Assembly: GCF_020177055.1 (NCBI RefSeq)
Contig: NZ_JAIQXT010000005.1
Location: forward strand, 456,470-520,469
Source: Sphingomonas sp. R647
GTDB lineage: Bacteria; Pseudomonadota; Alphaproteobacteria; Sphingomonadales; Sphingomonadaceae
Direction: 5' to 3'
DNA: 64,000 nucleotides
The notes beneath the pieces are model-generated. The model saw only the letters and a list, made by a program, of their open reading frames with translations, did not search any database and was not told the DNA's origin. The number at the start of each line of letters is the position of its first letter. Position 1 is the first letter of the stretch. The translations under genes were made by a program, and so were the position numbers. This document shows, one piece after another, positions 21,096 to 30,112 of this stretch.

Positions 21096-21980
21096 ATGAC
21101 CGAAAAACGCGCCGAAACTGCCGCCGAACAGGTAACCCAACTCGTCGAGCTGCTCGACGTCGAAACCATCGATGTCGACCTGTATCGCGGCGCGCGCCAG
21201 CCGGGCGGGGTCGGGCGCGTGTTCGGCGGGCAGGTGATCGGGCAGGCGCTGCAGGCGGCGCAGCGGTCGGTCGAGGGCAAGGACGCGCACTCGCTCCACG
21301 CCTATTTCATGCGGCCGGGCAATGAGGATTTCCCGATCATCTATCGCGTCGTGCGCGATTATGATGGGGGCAGCTTCGCCAACCGCCGCGTGATCGCGCT
21401 GCAACAGGGCGTGCCGATCCTCAACATGATCGCGTCGTTCCAGCGGCCCGAAGATGGCCTGTCGCATCAGGCCGATATGCCCGACGTGCCGGGCCCCGAC
21501 GACCTGCGTTCCGAATTCGACCTTCGCGAGGAAATCCGCGATCACGTGCCGGAGAAGTTCCGCCCCTTCTTCCTGCGCCCGCGCCCGATCGAGATCCGGC
21601 CTTGCTCCCCACGCAACTGGTTCAAGCCGGAAAAGCGCGAACCGGTGCAGCATAGCTGGTTCCGCACCGCCGCTGCCCTGCCCGACGATCCCGCACTCCA
21701 CCGCGCGATCCTGTCCTATGCCAGCGACATGATGCTGCTCGGCACCGCGACGCTGCCGCACGGCGTCAACTGGATGACGCGCGGACTGCAGAGCGCGAGC
21801 CTCGACCACGCCGTATGGCTGCACGCACCGCTGCGCGCCGACGACTGGCTGCTCTACACCACCGACAGCCCCTGGGCTGGCCATGCGCGCGGGTTCAACC
21901 GCGGGCGGATCTACAGCCGCGACGGCCGGCTGGTGGCGAGCGTCGCGCAGGAAGGGCTGATGCGGATGCGGGAGGGGTGA
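21096..21980 (+). CDS. tesB: acyl-CoA thioesterase II (TesB)
   Basis: A double hot-dog thioesterase of 294 residues that hydrolyses acyl-CoA to free acid and CoA. Characteristic segments are RVFGGQVIGQALQAAQRSV, SLHAYFMRPGNEDFPI, MIASFQRPEDGLSHQ, and in the second half QSASLDHAVWLHAPLRADDW with the catalytic Asp and GRIYSRDGRLVASVAQEGLM. Length equals the Escherichia coli protein (about 286). It is the last gene of the plus-strand acyl-CoA run and may relieve CoA trapping. Confidence 0.95.
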   Translation: MTEKRAETAAEQVTQLVELLDVETIDVDLYRGARQPGGVGRVFGGQVIGQALQAAQRSVEGKDAHSLHAYFMRPGNEDFPIIYRVVRDYDGGSFANRRVIALQQGVPILNMIASFQRPEDGLSHQADMPDVPGPDDLRSEFDLREEIRDHVPEKFRPFFLRPRPIEIRPCSPRNWFKPEKREPVQHSWFRTAAALPDDPALHRAILSYASDMMLLGTATLPHGVNWMTRGLQSASLDHAVWLHAPLRADDWLLYTTDSPWAGHARGFNRGRIYSRDGRLVASVAQEGLMRMREG

Positions 21981-22034
21981 GGGTTTCAGAACCGCACCAA
22001 ACTTCGTCGCAGACGATGGAGATGGGGCTCGCAG

Positions 22035-22742
22035 TTACTCCTTCGGCCGAACCACATACGCCGCCGGCAAATACAGAAACACCTCAGTCAAACTCGCCCG
22101 CGACCATTCGACCGGGCGGTCCAGCCCACGCACCTCCACCCCATAGTCCGACCCGAAACGCGCCGCAGTCGTGGCGGCATCGGCGGCGATCATCTCGATG
22201 ATCCTGGTGCGATACTGATCCGGGTTGAGCACCGACAGCGTCATGTCGCCGCTCTTTTCGATCTGCGCGCGGCCGGTCGGCGGCACCGCCTTGATGAACT
22301 TCGCAATCCGGTCGAGCGCGGCGCGGGCGTCCATGCCGGGTTCCAGCTTCACCTTGATGATGAAGCTCGTCCGCTCCGAATCCGGGCGACCGTCGCGCAC
22401 CAGGTTGAGGTTGCCGTAATTGGCGAGGGTCAACGCCTCGACCACATAGTCGCCCGTCGCCAGCTCGACGCCATGCTTGCCCGCCTGCTCGATCGCGCTG
22501 CGCACCATCGCGTAGATTTCCTTGCGGCGCAGCGCCTCGTCGCGCGTATCGCCGGTAATCGCGACGCGCTGGACCGCGAAATCGGCGGTGCGGCGCAGCG
22601 TGATGATCGGGATCGACGTGCCCTGAAAGCCATCGCGATTGCTCGCCGATCGGGTGGCGGTGACCACCACCTCCTGCGCCGGGGCGGGCAGGATGCTCGC
22701 CACCATCAATGAAGCCGCCGTCAGTGCCCGAATGATCCGCAT
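22035..22742 (-). CDS. exported protein with TonB-box-like N-terminus, function unknown
   Basis: A 235-residue protein with a clear signal peptide (MRIIRALTAASLMVASILPA, cleavage about 22). The mature N-terminus begins QEVVVTATRSAS, resembling the TonB box of outer-membrane receptors, but the rest is too short and not barrel-like. The body is mixed alpha/beta (EALRRKEIYAMVRSAIEQAG, KFIKAVPPTGRAQIEKSGD, TEVFLYLPAAYVVRP). A distant likeness to SIMPL (DUF541) proteins is possible but not secure. Its neighbour upstream is a TonB-C-like protein gene on the same strand. Confidence 0.75.
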   Translation of the reverse strand: MRIIRALTAASLMVASILPAPAQEVVVTATRSASNRDGFQGTSIPIITLRRTADFAVQRVAITGDTRDEALRRKEIYAMVRSAIEQAGKHGVELATGDYVVEALTLANYGNLNLVRDGRPDSERTSFIIKVKLEPGMDARAALDRIAKFIKAVPPTGRAQIEKSGDMTLSVLNPDQYRTRIIEMIAADAATTAARFGSDYGVEVRGLDRPVEWSRASLTEVFLYLPAAYVVRPKE

Positions 22743-22817
22743 CGCCCTGCTCCCGTCATCGTGTCGGGTGCAGCGTCGGCCTTTGGCCCCGCCCGGTCAA
22801 TCGCGTGTCAGGAGCCG

Positions 22818-23952
22818 TCAGAAAGCGGGCGCGTCGTCGTCGGCACTCTCGACCGCGGGCATGCGGAAATTGATCTTCGCGACACAGCCGCGGGCGCCGC
22901 TGGCCGACGGCTTGGCCCGCGCCGACTGAATGATGCTGCGCGCCTGCTGGCCGAACGCCTGGGCAGGTTCGCTCGCCAGAACCTTGATCTCACCCGGCGT
23001 GCCCCAGGGGGCAAGGTCGAAGCCGATCACCGCCCACCCCTCGATCGAGCGGCGGCGAAAGGCGTCGGGATAGTTTCTCGCAAAGGGCTGAACCCAATCG
23101 ATCTTGTCGGGGCAATTCCCGCCTTCAGGCCGAAAGCTGGCCGTATCGGGCGATGGCGGCGCGGCAACCGGGGTCGGGCCGAGCAGCATCGGGATCGTAC
23201 AACGCTGGCGCGGCCCGCCACCGGGATAGCGCCCACGTTCGGCGGCATCGATCGCGGCGCGGTCGAACGCGGCATTACCGCTGCTGGTCACGATCGCGAC
23301 CCGTGCCGGAATGCCGTCCGCGTCGATGTCGAACCCGACCACGGTGTAAGCGGGGCTGCCCGGGTCACGCGGCAGGCGCGCGCGATCGGGATAGGCGCGC
23401 AGCAATGGCTGCGGCCGCCGCGCGCCACCGCAATCGATCTCGCGGATGCGGTCGAACACCGCGCGCTGCGCCGAGCCGGCGGTATCGCGCAGCGCAGAGA
23501 CACGCAGAATGTCAGCGTCCGATACATCGGCGATGGGCCGGGCACGCGGCGTAAAGGTCATGGTGCACGCGACCCCCGACCTGCCATTGGCAAAGCGCCA
23601 CAGGCTGAATGCGGGGGCGAGATCGGTGTCGGGGCTGTAGCTGTACCCGCTAGAGATCGTGATCTCCTTCTGGCTGATCCCGAGCGGTCGCCCCTCGGCG
23701 TCGAGGGTGAAGCTCATTTCGACCGCGCGCGGTGCGGTCGCGCCAACCATCGCCGCTTTCGTAAAGGGTGCGACCCGAACCAGCGCAGGAACGACCCGCC
23801 CACCGCAGCGCGTCCCCCGCTTCGTAATCGACGAGGTGCGGGCGAAAAGCAGGAGCGGGGGGAGCGGCGTTATGATCGGGGGCGCGGGGCGGCGGCGGCG
23901 AAGGCACGGCGATGGTCGCAGTCTGGGCGGCGGCGGCGAGGAGCGTCAGCAT
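22818..23952 (-). pseudogene. TonB C-terminal-domain-like exported protein, frameshifted
   Basis: The start at 23952 gives a signal peptide and proline-rich linker (MLTLLAAAAQTATIAVPSPP), then FRPHLVDYEAGDALRWAG. The protein continues in another frame with VPALVRVAPFTKAAMVGATA and runs to 22818. One extra base in the G-rich stretch around 23791-23805 explains the break. The second frame carries two TonB-C-like modules, AYTVVGFDIDADGIPARVAI and GWAVIGFDLAPWGTPGEIKV, each followed by a helix and strand. There is no membrane anchor besides the signal peptide. It is either a pseudogene or an assembly error; removing one G restores a continuous protein of about 377 residues. Confidence 0.75.
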
Positions 23953-24105
23953 GGCCTCAGCGTCCGCTTTTTTTGTTACCGGATCAAGGCATTAGGTCAG
24001 TGAGGCTGGAGGGCCGCTTCCAGCTCCGAGTCCGAACAAAGGAAAGTGGGTGGATTGCCGACATCTGGCGTTGCGTCTTCCGCGACGCCCCGCCACCGTC
24101 CCGGG

Positions 24106-24564
24106 ATGCCCTACTCAATAGCTAAACAAACAAATTGGACTTCGGACTGGACACTGCTGGCACAGCTTGAAGGCGCCGCTGAACTGACTGAATGGTTCGG
24201 CTTCCTTCCTGATTTTCACGACGCGACCATCCGGAGCATGAGCTTCGAGGAATCGTCTGGAACACTTGTTCTTTCGGCATTTCGGATCACGAGTGAGCTT
24301 GATGAACGGGGTTTCTTCGTTCTCGACCGTCACGCGAGAGTATGTCTACGCTTCGAGGGGGTTAGTGGGGTCGTACTCGATTGTAATCCGCTCACTACCG
24401 TTTTGGACGTCGGGCTTAGACGGCTCACATCTAAGCACCTCCCAATCTTAAACACCTCGGCGTCCGCTGGCGACTATGAGCTAGGCTTTGATGATGTTTT
24501 CGGCGGTTCCGGTGCCATCTACGCGAAGTCTGTCAGTATTTCCGTGCAGCCAGAACCCCAGTGA
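24106..24564 (+). CDS. Imm50-like orphan immunity protein, low-GC island
   Basis: A 152-residue soluble protein whose start MPYSIAKQTNWTSDWTLLAQ and segment WFGFLPDFHDATIRSMSFE match the look of Imm50-type immunity proteins that neutralise polymorphic toxins. Base composition is near 50% GC against well over 60% on both sides, and codon choice differs (TTA, CTA, AGA-type codons), indicating recent transfer. No toxin gene is adjacent. The ATG at 24106 is used; 24046 would add a leader in neighbour-like composition. The family call is from pattern memory and is moderately secure. Confidence 0.65.
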   Translation: MPYSIAKQTNWTSDWTLLAQLEGAAELTEWFGFLPDFHDATIRSMSFEESSGTLVLSAFRITSELDERGFFVLDRHARVCLRFEGVSGVVLDCNPLTTVLDVGLRRLTSKHLPILNTSASAGDYELGFDDVFGGSGAIYAKSVSISVQPEPQ

Positions 24565-24614
24565 CGCGAATGTCCGCAATTGGGTCGCCAGCCGAGAGGC
24601 AGCGTATCCGCCCC

Positions 24615-25415
24615 CTACACCGCCGTCTTCCCAAACTCCTGCCGCGTCACCGGATGGCTCGACGATAGGCCGCCATCGACCGCCAGCGCCTGCCCGTTGA
24701 CGTAGCTCGCGTCATCCGACGCCAGGAACAGCGCCGCGCGCGCCAGTTCCTCGGGCTGCGCACCCCGGCGCAGCGGGTTCAACCGACCCACCCGGTCCAT
24801 CTTCCCCGCCTCGCGCGCATAGTCGAAGGTCGGCTTGGTCATCCCCGTCTCGGTGAGGCCCGGGCACAGCGCGTTGACGCGGACATTCGACCCCGACAGC
24901 TGCTGTGCGGCGACGGCGGCGAGGTTGATGACCCCGGCCTTGGACGCCGAATAGGCCGGGCTGCCCGCGCCCGACCGGATGCCCGCGACGCTGGCGGTGA
25001 GGACAATCGCCCCCTTCCCCCGCTCCGCTATCTTGGGCGCGCCATGCTTGATCGCCAGCAGGGGCCCGATCAGGTTCACCCGCAGCACTTCGGCCATCAG
25101 CTCCGGCGTGGTGTCGAACAGATTGGCCATGCCGCCCGAAATGCCGGCATTGGCGAAGAGGATGTCGAGCCCGCCAAATTCGGCGACGGCGAGATCGACC
25201 GTGGCGATCACGTCCGGCTCGCTGCCCGCATCCATGCGAATCGCCTTGGCCGTGCCCCCGGCGGCGGCGATCAGCGCGACCGTTTCATCCGCCCCCTCGG
25301 TCTTGTCGGCGACGATCACCCGCCCCCCTTCGGCCGCGAACAGGATCGCGGCGGCACGGCCGATACCGCTGCCCGCGCCGGTGACGATGATCGATTTGTC
25401 GGTGAAGCGGGCCAT
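24615..25415 (-). CDS. SDR family NAD(P)-dependent oxidoreductase
   Basis: A 266-residue classical short-chain dehydrogenase with the cofactor loop [14 protein letters not shown] (residues about 11-24), NAG motif [10 protein letters not shown], catalytic Ser in [14 protein letters not shown] and YSASKAG (Tyr and Lys), then [15 protein letters not shown] and the C-terminal [13 protein letters not shown]. Its start codon overlaps the stop of the preceding SDR gene (TGATG), so the two are translationally coupled and probably oxidise related hydroxyacyl intermediates. Confidence 0.92.
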   Translation of the reverse strand: MARFTDKSIIVTGAGSGIGRAAAILFAAEGGRVIVADKTEGADETVALIAAAGGTAKAIRMDAGSEPDVIATVDLAVAEFGGLDILFANAGISGGMANLFDTTPELMAEVLRVNLIGPLLAIKHGAPKIAERGKGAIVLTASVAGIRSGAGSPAYSASKAGVINLAAVAAQQLSGSNVRVNALCPGLTETGMTKPTFDYAREAGKMDRVGRLNPLRRGAQPEELARAALFLASDDASYVNGQALAVDGGLSSSHPVTRQEFGKTAV

Positions 25416-26179
25416 CAGATCGTCACCCCGCCATCGATCACCAGCGCCTGCCCCGTCGTATAGCGCCCCGCCGCCGAGGCGAGGAACACGACGCCTCCAG
25501 CAATATCCTCAGGCTCACCCAGCCGGCGCAGCGGGGTCTGCTTGTTCACCCGCGCCTCGGCCTCCGGATTCTCCCACAAGGCACGGGCGAAGTCGGTCTT
25601 GATCAGGCCCGGCGCGATGCAGTTCACCCGCACATTGTCGGGGCCGTACTCGACCGCATAGTTGCGCGCGAGCTGGAAGTCCGCGGCCTTCGACACGTTG
25701 TACGCCCCGATCACCGGCGACCCGCGCAGGCCCCCGATCGAGGAGATGATGACGATCGCCCCGTCTTTCCGCGCGCACATTTCGGGCGCGACCATCTGGA
25801 TCAGCCAGTGGTTGGACAGGACGTTGTTGTCGAGGATCTTGCGGAACTGGTCATCCGCAATGCCCGCCAGCGGGCCGTAATAGGGGTTGGACGCGGCATT
25901 GCAGACGAGGATGTCGATCCGCCCGAACACCCGGCGGGTCTCGTCCACCAGATGCTGGAGCGCATCCTTGTGCGAGATGCTCGCGGCAATCGCGATCGCG
26001 CTGCCGTCGCCATGCTTCGCGTTGATCGCGGCGGCGACCTCCTCGCACGCATCCTGGTTGCGGCTGGAGATGACCACCTTCGCCCCCTGATCGGCAAGCG
26101 CCTCGGCGCTGGCCTTGCCGATCCCGCGCGAGGATCCGGTGACGATGGCAACCTTACCGGTCAGGTCGAACAGGCTCAT
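25415..26179 (-). CDS. SDR family NAD(P)-dependent oxidoreductase
   Basis: A 254-residue short-chain dehydrogenase beginning [20 protein letters not shown]. It has the cofactor loop, a C-N-A-A-S-N variant of the NNAG motif ([10 protein letters not shown]), [21 protein letters not shown] with Ser, Tyr and Lys, and the end [17 protein letters not shown]. The ATG at 26179 has GGGAGAAG upstream; a longer start at 26224 reads into the repeat. It is an operon member between the phosphotransferase gene, across a repeat, and the second SDR gene. Confidence 0.92.
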   Translation of the reverse strand: MSLFDLTGKVAIVTGSSRGIGKASAEALADQGAKVVISSRNQDACEEVAAAINAKHGDGSAIAIAASISHKDALQHLVDETRRVFGRIDILVCNAASNPYYGPLAGIADDQFRKILDNNVLSNHWLIQMVAPEMCARKDGAIVIISSIGGLRGSPVIGAYNVSKAADFQLARNYAVEYGPDNVRVNCIAPGLIKTDFARALWENPEAEARVNKQTPLRRLGEPEDIAGGVVFLASAAGRYTTGQALVIDGGVTI

Positions 26180-26196
26180 CTTCTTCTCCCTATTAT

Positions 26197-26287
26197 CGTC
26201 ATCCCCGCGAAAGCGGGGACCCATCTCCTGACCGTGACACAGGGTGGACAGTGCGGGAGATAGGCCCCCGCTTTCGCGGGGGTGACG
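26197..26287. repeat. family C palindromic repeat, copy 1
   Basis: Left arm CGTCATCCCCGCGAAAGCGG (26197) and right arm ending GGGGGTGACG (26287) pair nearly perfectly over about 25 bases; each arm also contains its own CCCCGC-GAAA-GCGGGG hairpin. It lies inside the operon between the phosphotransferase and SDR genes. A second copy is at 28458. Confidence 0.9.
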
Positions 26288-26292
26288 TCAAA

Positions 26293-27354
26293 TTAAGCCC
26301 CCGCCTTCCGCGCAAACTCCCACGCACTCGCCGCCAGCCCCGGCACGCGCGTCGCGGTTTCCTCGGCATGGGCATTGCTGGCATTGCCGTCGAGCAGGCG
26401 GCGCTTGATCCCTTGCACGATGCTCATCAGCCGGAACTGGCCGAACGCGAAATACCAGTTGAGGTCGGGAATCCCGTCACGCCCGGTCGCGGCGCAGTAA
26501 CGCTCGACCATCGCTTCGACGGTCGGAATGCCGGTCTCCGCGCCCGTAATGCCGCCAATCGCCGAAGCGCCGTTGGCGGGGATCATCCAATTGGTCAGCA
26601 GGTACGAAAAGTCCGCCATCGGATCGCCCAGCGTCGACAGCTCCCAGTCGAGCACCGCCTTCACGCGCGGCGCATCGGCGTCGAAGATCATGTTGTCGAT
26701 GCGGTAATCGCCATGGACGATGCTGGTGCGCGTCTGCGGCGGCAATGTGCGCGGCAGCCACTCGATCAGTCTCTCGACATCCTCGAGATCGTCGGTCTGC
26801 GCCAGCCGATATTGCTTGGTCCAACGCCCGACCTGCCGCTCGAAATAGCTGCCCGGCTTGCCATAATCGCCCAGCCCCGCCGCCGCATAATCAGTCTCAT
26901 GCAGCTGCGCCAACCGGTCGCAAATCTCGTAATAGATCGCGGTGCGCTGCGCCGGCGTCTTGTCGGGCAGCGCCCCGTCCCAATAGGTCGCGCCCTCGAC
27001 CAGCTCCATGATGTAGAAGGCCGATCCGACGACCCCATCATCCTCGCACAGCCCATAGGGCCGCGCGACGGGGAAGCCCGTGGGATGCAGCCCCGCGATC
27101 AGCCGATATTCGCGATCCACCGCATGCGCCGAAGGCAGCAACGGCCCGAACGGCTTGCGGCGCAGGACATAGGCCCCGCTCGCCGCGTCGATCCGATAGG
27201 TCGGGTTGCTCTGCCCACCGGGGAATTTGGCGTAGCTCAGCGGGCCAGTGAAACCCGCTACATTGGCCTCCATCCACGCGGTCAGCCGCGCGGCGTCGAG
27301 GTCGTCGACCTGCTCCATCGGCTGCCCGCCGCGATGTCCCGCCGGGCTGGTCAT
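26293..27354 (-). CDS. APH-type phosphotransferase (ACAD10/LvaA-like acyl kinase)
   Basis: A 353-residue kinase-fold protein. It carries GGQSNPTYRID (nucleotide loop), VLRRKPFG with the ATP-binding Lys (K67), IVHGDYRIDNMIFD with catalytic D216 and N221, and VLDWELSTLGDPMAD with the metal-binding D236. It resembles the kinase half of eukaryotic ACAD10/11 and bacterial LvaA, which phosphorylate the 4-hydroxyl of 4-hydroxyacyl-CoA. The acyl-CoA dehydrogenase at 28573 is the matching partner. It is coupled to the upstream alcohol dehydrogenase gene by an ATGA overlap. Confidence 0.88.
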   Translation of the reverse strand: MTSPAGHRGGQPMEQVDDLDAARLTAWMEANVAGFTGPLSYAKFPGGQSNPTYRIDAASGAYVLRRKPFGPLLPSAHAVDREYRLIAGLHPTGFPVARPYGLCEDDGVVGSAFYIMELVEGATYWDGALPDKTPAQRTAIYYEICDRLAQLHETDYAAAGLGDYGKPGSYFERQVGRWTKQYRLAQTDDLEDVERLIEWLPRTLPPQTRTSIVHGDYRIDNMIFDADAPRVKAVLDWELSTLGDPMADFSYLLTNWMIPANGASAIGGITGAETGIPTVEAMVERYCAATGRDGIPDLNWYFAFGQFRLMSIVQGIKRRLLDGNASNAHAEETATRVPGLAASAWEFARKAGA

Positions 27355-28436
27355 GAAAACTCGATCACGGAGCGCACCGCGCCCCCTTTACGGAGGTTGT
27401 CGAAGGCGTGGTTGATGTCCTCCAGCCGGATCCGCTCGGCCACCATCGAGTCGAGGTCGAGCACGCCGTCGAGATACATCTGCACCAAACGCGGCAAGTC
27501 GATCGGGAATTGCATCGACCCCGCGAGCGACCCTTGCAGTTTCTTGCCCGACAGGAAGGTCGGCCCCGGAATGCTCACCGACTGGCCCGGCGCGATCATG
27601 CCCAGGATCGTCGCGGTCCCTCCGCGCCGCAGCACGTGCCACGCAGTCTCCGCAGTCTGCGGCCGCCCGACCGCCTCGATCGCATAATGCACGCCACCAT
27701 CGGTGAGCTTGAGCACCTGCTTGACCAGATCGGGAGCCATCGCGTCGAGATCGTGCGTCGCGCCCATCTTCCGCGCCAGCGCGCGCTTCTCTGGCACCGG
27801 ATCGATCGCGATGATCTTGCCCGCGCCCGCAATCTTCGCCGCGTTGATCGCCGACAGGCCGATCCCGCCACAGCCGATCACCGCGACCGTCTCGCCCGGC
27901 GTCACCTTGCTGTCGCGGAAGATCGACCCCGCCCCGGTCAGCACCGCACAGCCGAGCAACGCGGCCCGGTCGAGCGGCATCTCCTTCGAAATCGCGACGC
28001 AGGCATTTTCATGGATCAACATCTGCTCGGCGAACGCCGACAGGTTGAGGAAATGGTTGACCGGCGTGCCGTCGGCGAGCGTCAGCTTGGGCGCTGCATC
28101 GGCCGGGCGGCGCGTCGAATTGTCCAGACAAAGCGACGGCCGGCCCGACACGCAATACTCGCACGACCCGCAGAACACGGTGAAGAAGGTGATGACATGG
28201 TCGCCGGGCTTCAGCCGCGTGACCTCGCTCCCCACCGCCTCGACCACGCCCGCCGCCTCATGCCCTGGCACGGTCGGCATCGCGTGCGGATAGGCGCCGT
28301 CCACGAAATGCAGGTCCGACCGGCACACGCCGCACGCCGCGGTGCGCACCAGCACCTCGCGCGGCCCGGGCTTGTCGATGCGGATATCGTGGACTTCGAG
28401 CGGCTTGCCCGCCTCGAACAGGACTGCTGCTTTCAC
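27351..28436 (-). CDS. zinc-dependent alcohol dehydrogenase (MDR family)
   Basis: A 361-residue medium-chain dehydrogenase. The catalytic zinc site is AACGVCRSDLHF (C38) and PGHEAAG (H59, E60); the structural zinc site is FCGSCEYCVSGRPSLC (C89, C92, C95, C103). The NAD loop is VIGCGGIGLSAINAAK. It resembles AdhC-like and mycothiol/aryl-type enzymes oxidising alcohols to aldehydes or ketones. The start is a GTG at 28436, six bases after GGGGAG; longer ATG starts run through the repeat. It is a member of the minus-strand operon from the dehydrogenase at 29856 to 24615. Confidence 0.92.
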   Translation of the reverse strand: MKAAVLFEAGKPLEVHDIRIDKPGPREVLVRTAACGVCRSDLHFVDGAYPHAMPTVPGHEAAGVVEAVGSEVTRLKPGDHVITFFTVFCGSCEYCVSGRPSLCLDNSTRRPADAAPKLTLADGTPVNHFLNLSAFAEQMLIHENACVAISKEMPLDRAALLGCAVLTGAGSIFRDSKVTPGETVAVIGCGGIGLSAINAAKIAGAGKIIAIDPVPEKRALARKMGATHDLDAMAPDLVKQVLKLTDGGVHYAIEAVGRPQTAETAWHVLRRGGTATILGMIAPGQSVSIPGPTFLSGKKLQGSLAGSMQFPIDLPRLVQMYLDGVLDLDSMVAERIRLEDINHAFDNLRKGGAVRSVIEFS

Positions 28437-28457
28437 CTGAGCTCCCCAAACCTCTAT

Positions 28458-28564
28458 CGTCACCCCCGCGAAAGCGGGGGCCCATCTCCTGCGCCATCCA
28501 TTCAGCTCACCGGCGCGATTGCCGCGCGTCCGGGAGATGGGCCCCCGCTTTCGCGGGGGTGACG
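28458..28564. repeat. family C palindromic repeat, copy 2
   Basis: Perfect 32-base complementary arms at 28458-28489 and 28533-28564, starting CGTCACCCCCGCGAAAGCGG, around a 43-base loop. It lies between the acyl-CoA dehydrogenase and alcohol dehydrogenase genes of one operon, so transcription must pass through it. Confidence 0.93.
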
Positions 28565-28572
28565 GCAAAGGC

Positions 28573-29856
28573 TTACCGCGACACTGCCATATCGCCGCTG
28601 CTCGGCCGATCCGCCTTGAACTCGCCGTACTTCCCGAACTCCGACCGCGCGATCGCACGGTTGTGCACCTCGTCCGGCCCATCGGCAAAGCGCAGCGTCC
28701 GCATGCTCGCCCACGCACTCGCCAGCGGCGTATCACCCGACACGCCCGCACCGCCAAACGCCTGAATCGCATCGTCGAGGATCTGCAGCGTCATGCGCGG
28801 CCCCATCGCCTTGATCATCGCGATCTCGCCCTGCGCCGACTTGTTGCCCGCCTTGTCCATCATGTCCGCCGCCTTCAGGCACAGCAGGCGCATCATTTCG
28901 AGGTTCGAGCGCGCTTCGGCGACACGCTGTTCCCAGATCGAATGGTCCGCGATGCGCTTGCCGAACGCGACACGGCTCAACAGCCGCTTGCACATCAGCT
29001 CCAGCGCCATTTCGGCAACGCCGATCGATCGCATGCAATGATGGATGCGCCCCGGCCCAAGCCGGCCCTGCGCGATCTCGAACCCGCGCCCTTCGCCAAG
29101 CAGGATATTCTCGACCGGCACACGCACATTCTCCAGCACCACCTCGCCATGGCCGTGCGGCGCGTGATCATACCCGAACACCGAAAGCATGCGCTCCACG
29201 CGAACGCCGGGCGCGTCCATCGGCACCAGAATCTGGCTTTGCTGCGAATGGCGTGACGCGTCGGGGTTGGTCTTGCCCATCACGATCGCCACGGCACAGC
29301 GCGGATCGCCGACGCCCGACGACCACCATTTGCGGCCATTGATCACATAATGATCGCCGTCGCGGACCATCGACGTCTGAATATTGGTCGCGTCGGACGA
29401 GGCGACATCGGGCTCGGTCATCAGGAAGGCCGAGCGAATCTCGCCATCCATCAGTGGCTTGAGCCAGCGCTCCTTATGCTCGCGCGTGCCATAGCGGTGG
29501 AGCACCTCCATATTACCGGTGTCGGGCGCTGAGCAGTTGAACACCTCGCTCGCCCAGCCGGCACGCCCCATCTCCTCGGCGCACAGCGCGTATTCGAGGT
29601 TGGTGAGCCGCGTCCCCTCAAACTCGAAGCTGTCATCGACATGGGTCTGGCCCGAATGCGGCGGCATGAAAAAATTCCACAGCCCCTGCGCGCGCGCGAC
29701 CGGCTTCAGCTCCTCGATCACCGGCAGCACCTTCCAGCGCTCGCCGGTATACACCTGATCGCGATACTCGTTCTGGCGCGGGGTGATGTGCTGGTCGATG
29801 AACCCGCGCACGCGGTCGCGGAAATAAGTCTCGCGCTCCGTCAGCGTGAAATCCAT
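28573..29856 (-). CDS. acyl-CoA dehydrogenase, ACAD10/11 (LvaC-like) type
   Basis: A 427-residue acyl-CoA dehydrogenase starting [20 protein letters not shown]. It has [19 protein letters not shown] and [18 protein letters not shown] (flavin and substrate region), [20 protein letters not shown], and [19 protein letters not shown], in which Asp stands at the catalytic-base position. That ADGPDEVH ending is typical of ACAD10/11-type enzymes. The ATG at 29856 follows AAGGAGAG. It is the first gene of the operon, divergent from the tandem TetR gene. Confidence 0.93.
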   Translation of the reverse strand: MDFTLTERETYFRDRVRGFIDQHITPRQNEYRDQVYTGERWKVLPVIEELKPVARAQGLWNFFMPPHSGQTHVDDSFEFEGTRLTNLEYALCAEEMGRAGWASEVFNCSAPDTGNMEVLHRYGTREHKERWLKPLMDGEIRSAFLMTEPDVASSDATNIQTSMVRDGDHYVINGRKWWSSGVGDPRCAVAIVMGKTNPDASRHSQQSQILVPMDAPGVRVERMLSVFGYDHAPHGHGEVVLENVRVPVENILLGEGRGFEIAQGRLGPGRIHHCMRSIGVAEMALELMCKRLLSRVAFGKRIADHSIWEQRVAEARSNLEMMRLLCLKAADMMDKAGNKSAQGEIAMIKAMGPRMTLQILDDAIQAFGGAGVSGDTPLASAWASMRTLRFADGPDEVHNRAIARSEFGKYGEFKADRPSSGDMAVSR

Positions 29857-29886
29857 GCGCCCTCTCCTTTTCATTCTCAGTTAGGC

Positions 29887-29967
29887 GGCACCGGCCCGCT
29901 CCCCCACCCGGCCACCCATAACATACAATGCCGTCGGGTGGCCGGGTGGGGGAGCGGGCCGGTGCCG
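29887..29967. repeat. family D palindromic repeat, copy 1
   Basis: Left arm GGCACCGGCCCGCTCCCCCA (from 29887) and right arm GGGTGGCCGGGTGGGGGAGC (from about 29935) pair over about 30 bases, with a short AT-richer loop containing CATAACATACAATG. Other copies are at 52846 and 63926. Confidence 0.92.
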
Positions 29968-29998
29968 ATCCAGCGAAGCTGACAAGGACGTTAGGCCA

Positions 29999-30014
29999 TA
30001 CCCGATATTCGGTA
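29999..30014. promoter_or_regulatory. candidate operator, imperfect TACC...GGTA palindrome
   Basis: TACCCGATATTCGGTA matches its own complement at six of eight pairs. It lies in the divergent region between the acyl-CoA dehydrogenase operon (start 29856) and the tandem TetR gene (start 30113), where an autoregulatory TetR site would be expected. The call is inferred from position and symmetry only. Confidence 0.35.
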
Positions 30015-30112
30015 AAGTGGGCGACGCAGCATTTTTCCGCTGCGCTTCTCTCTGCATCGCATTGCTGCGCTTTAGGACTGTTCGTTCGAATCAAATTTGC
30101 TAATCTAAACGG

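Noticed and set aside
24046..24105. A longer N-terminus for the Imm50-like protein starting at 24046
   Set aside because: The leader has neighbour-like composition and no ribosome site; the low-GC segment begins near the ATG at 24106.
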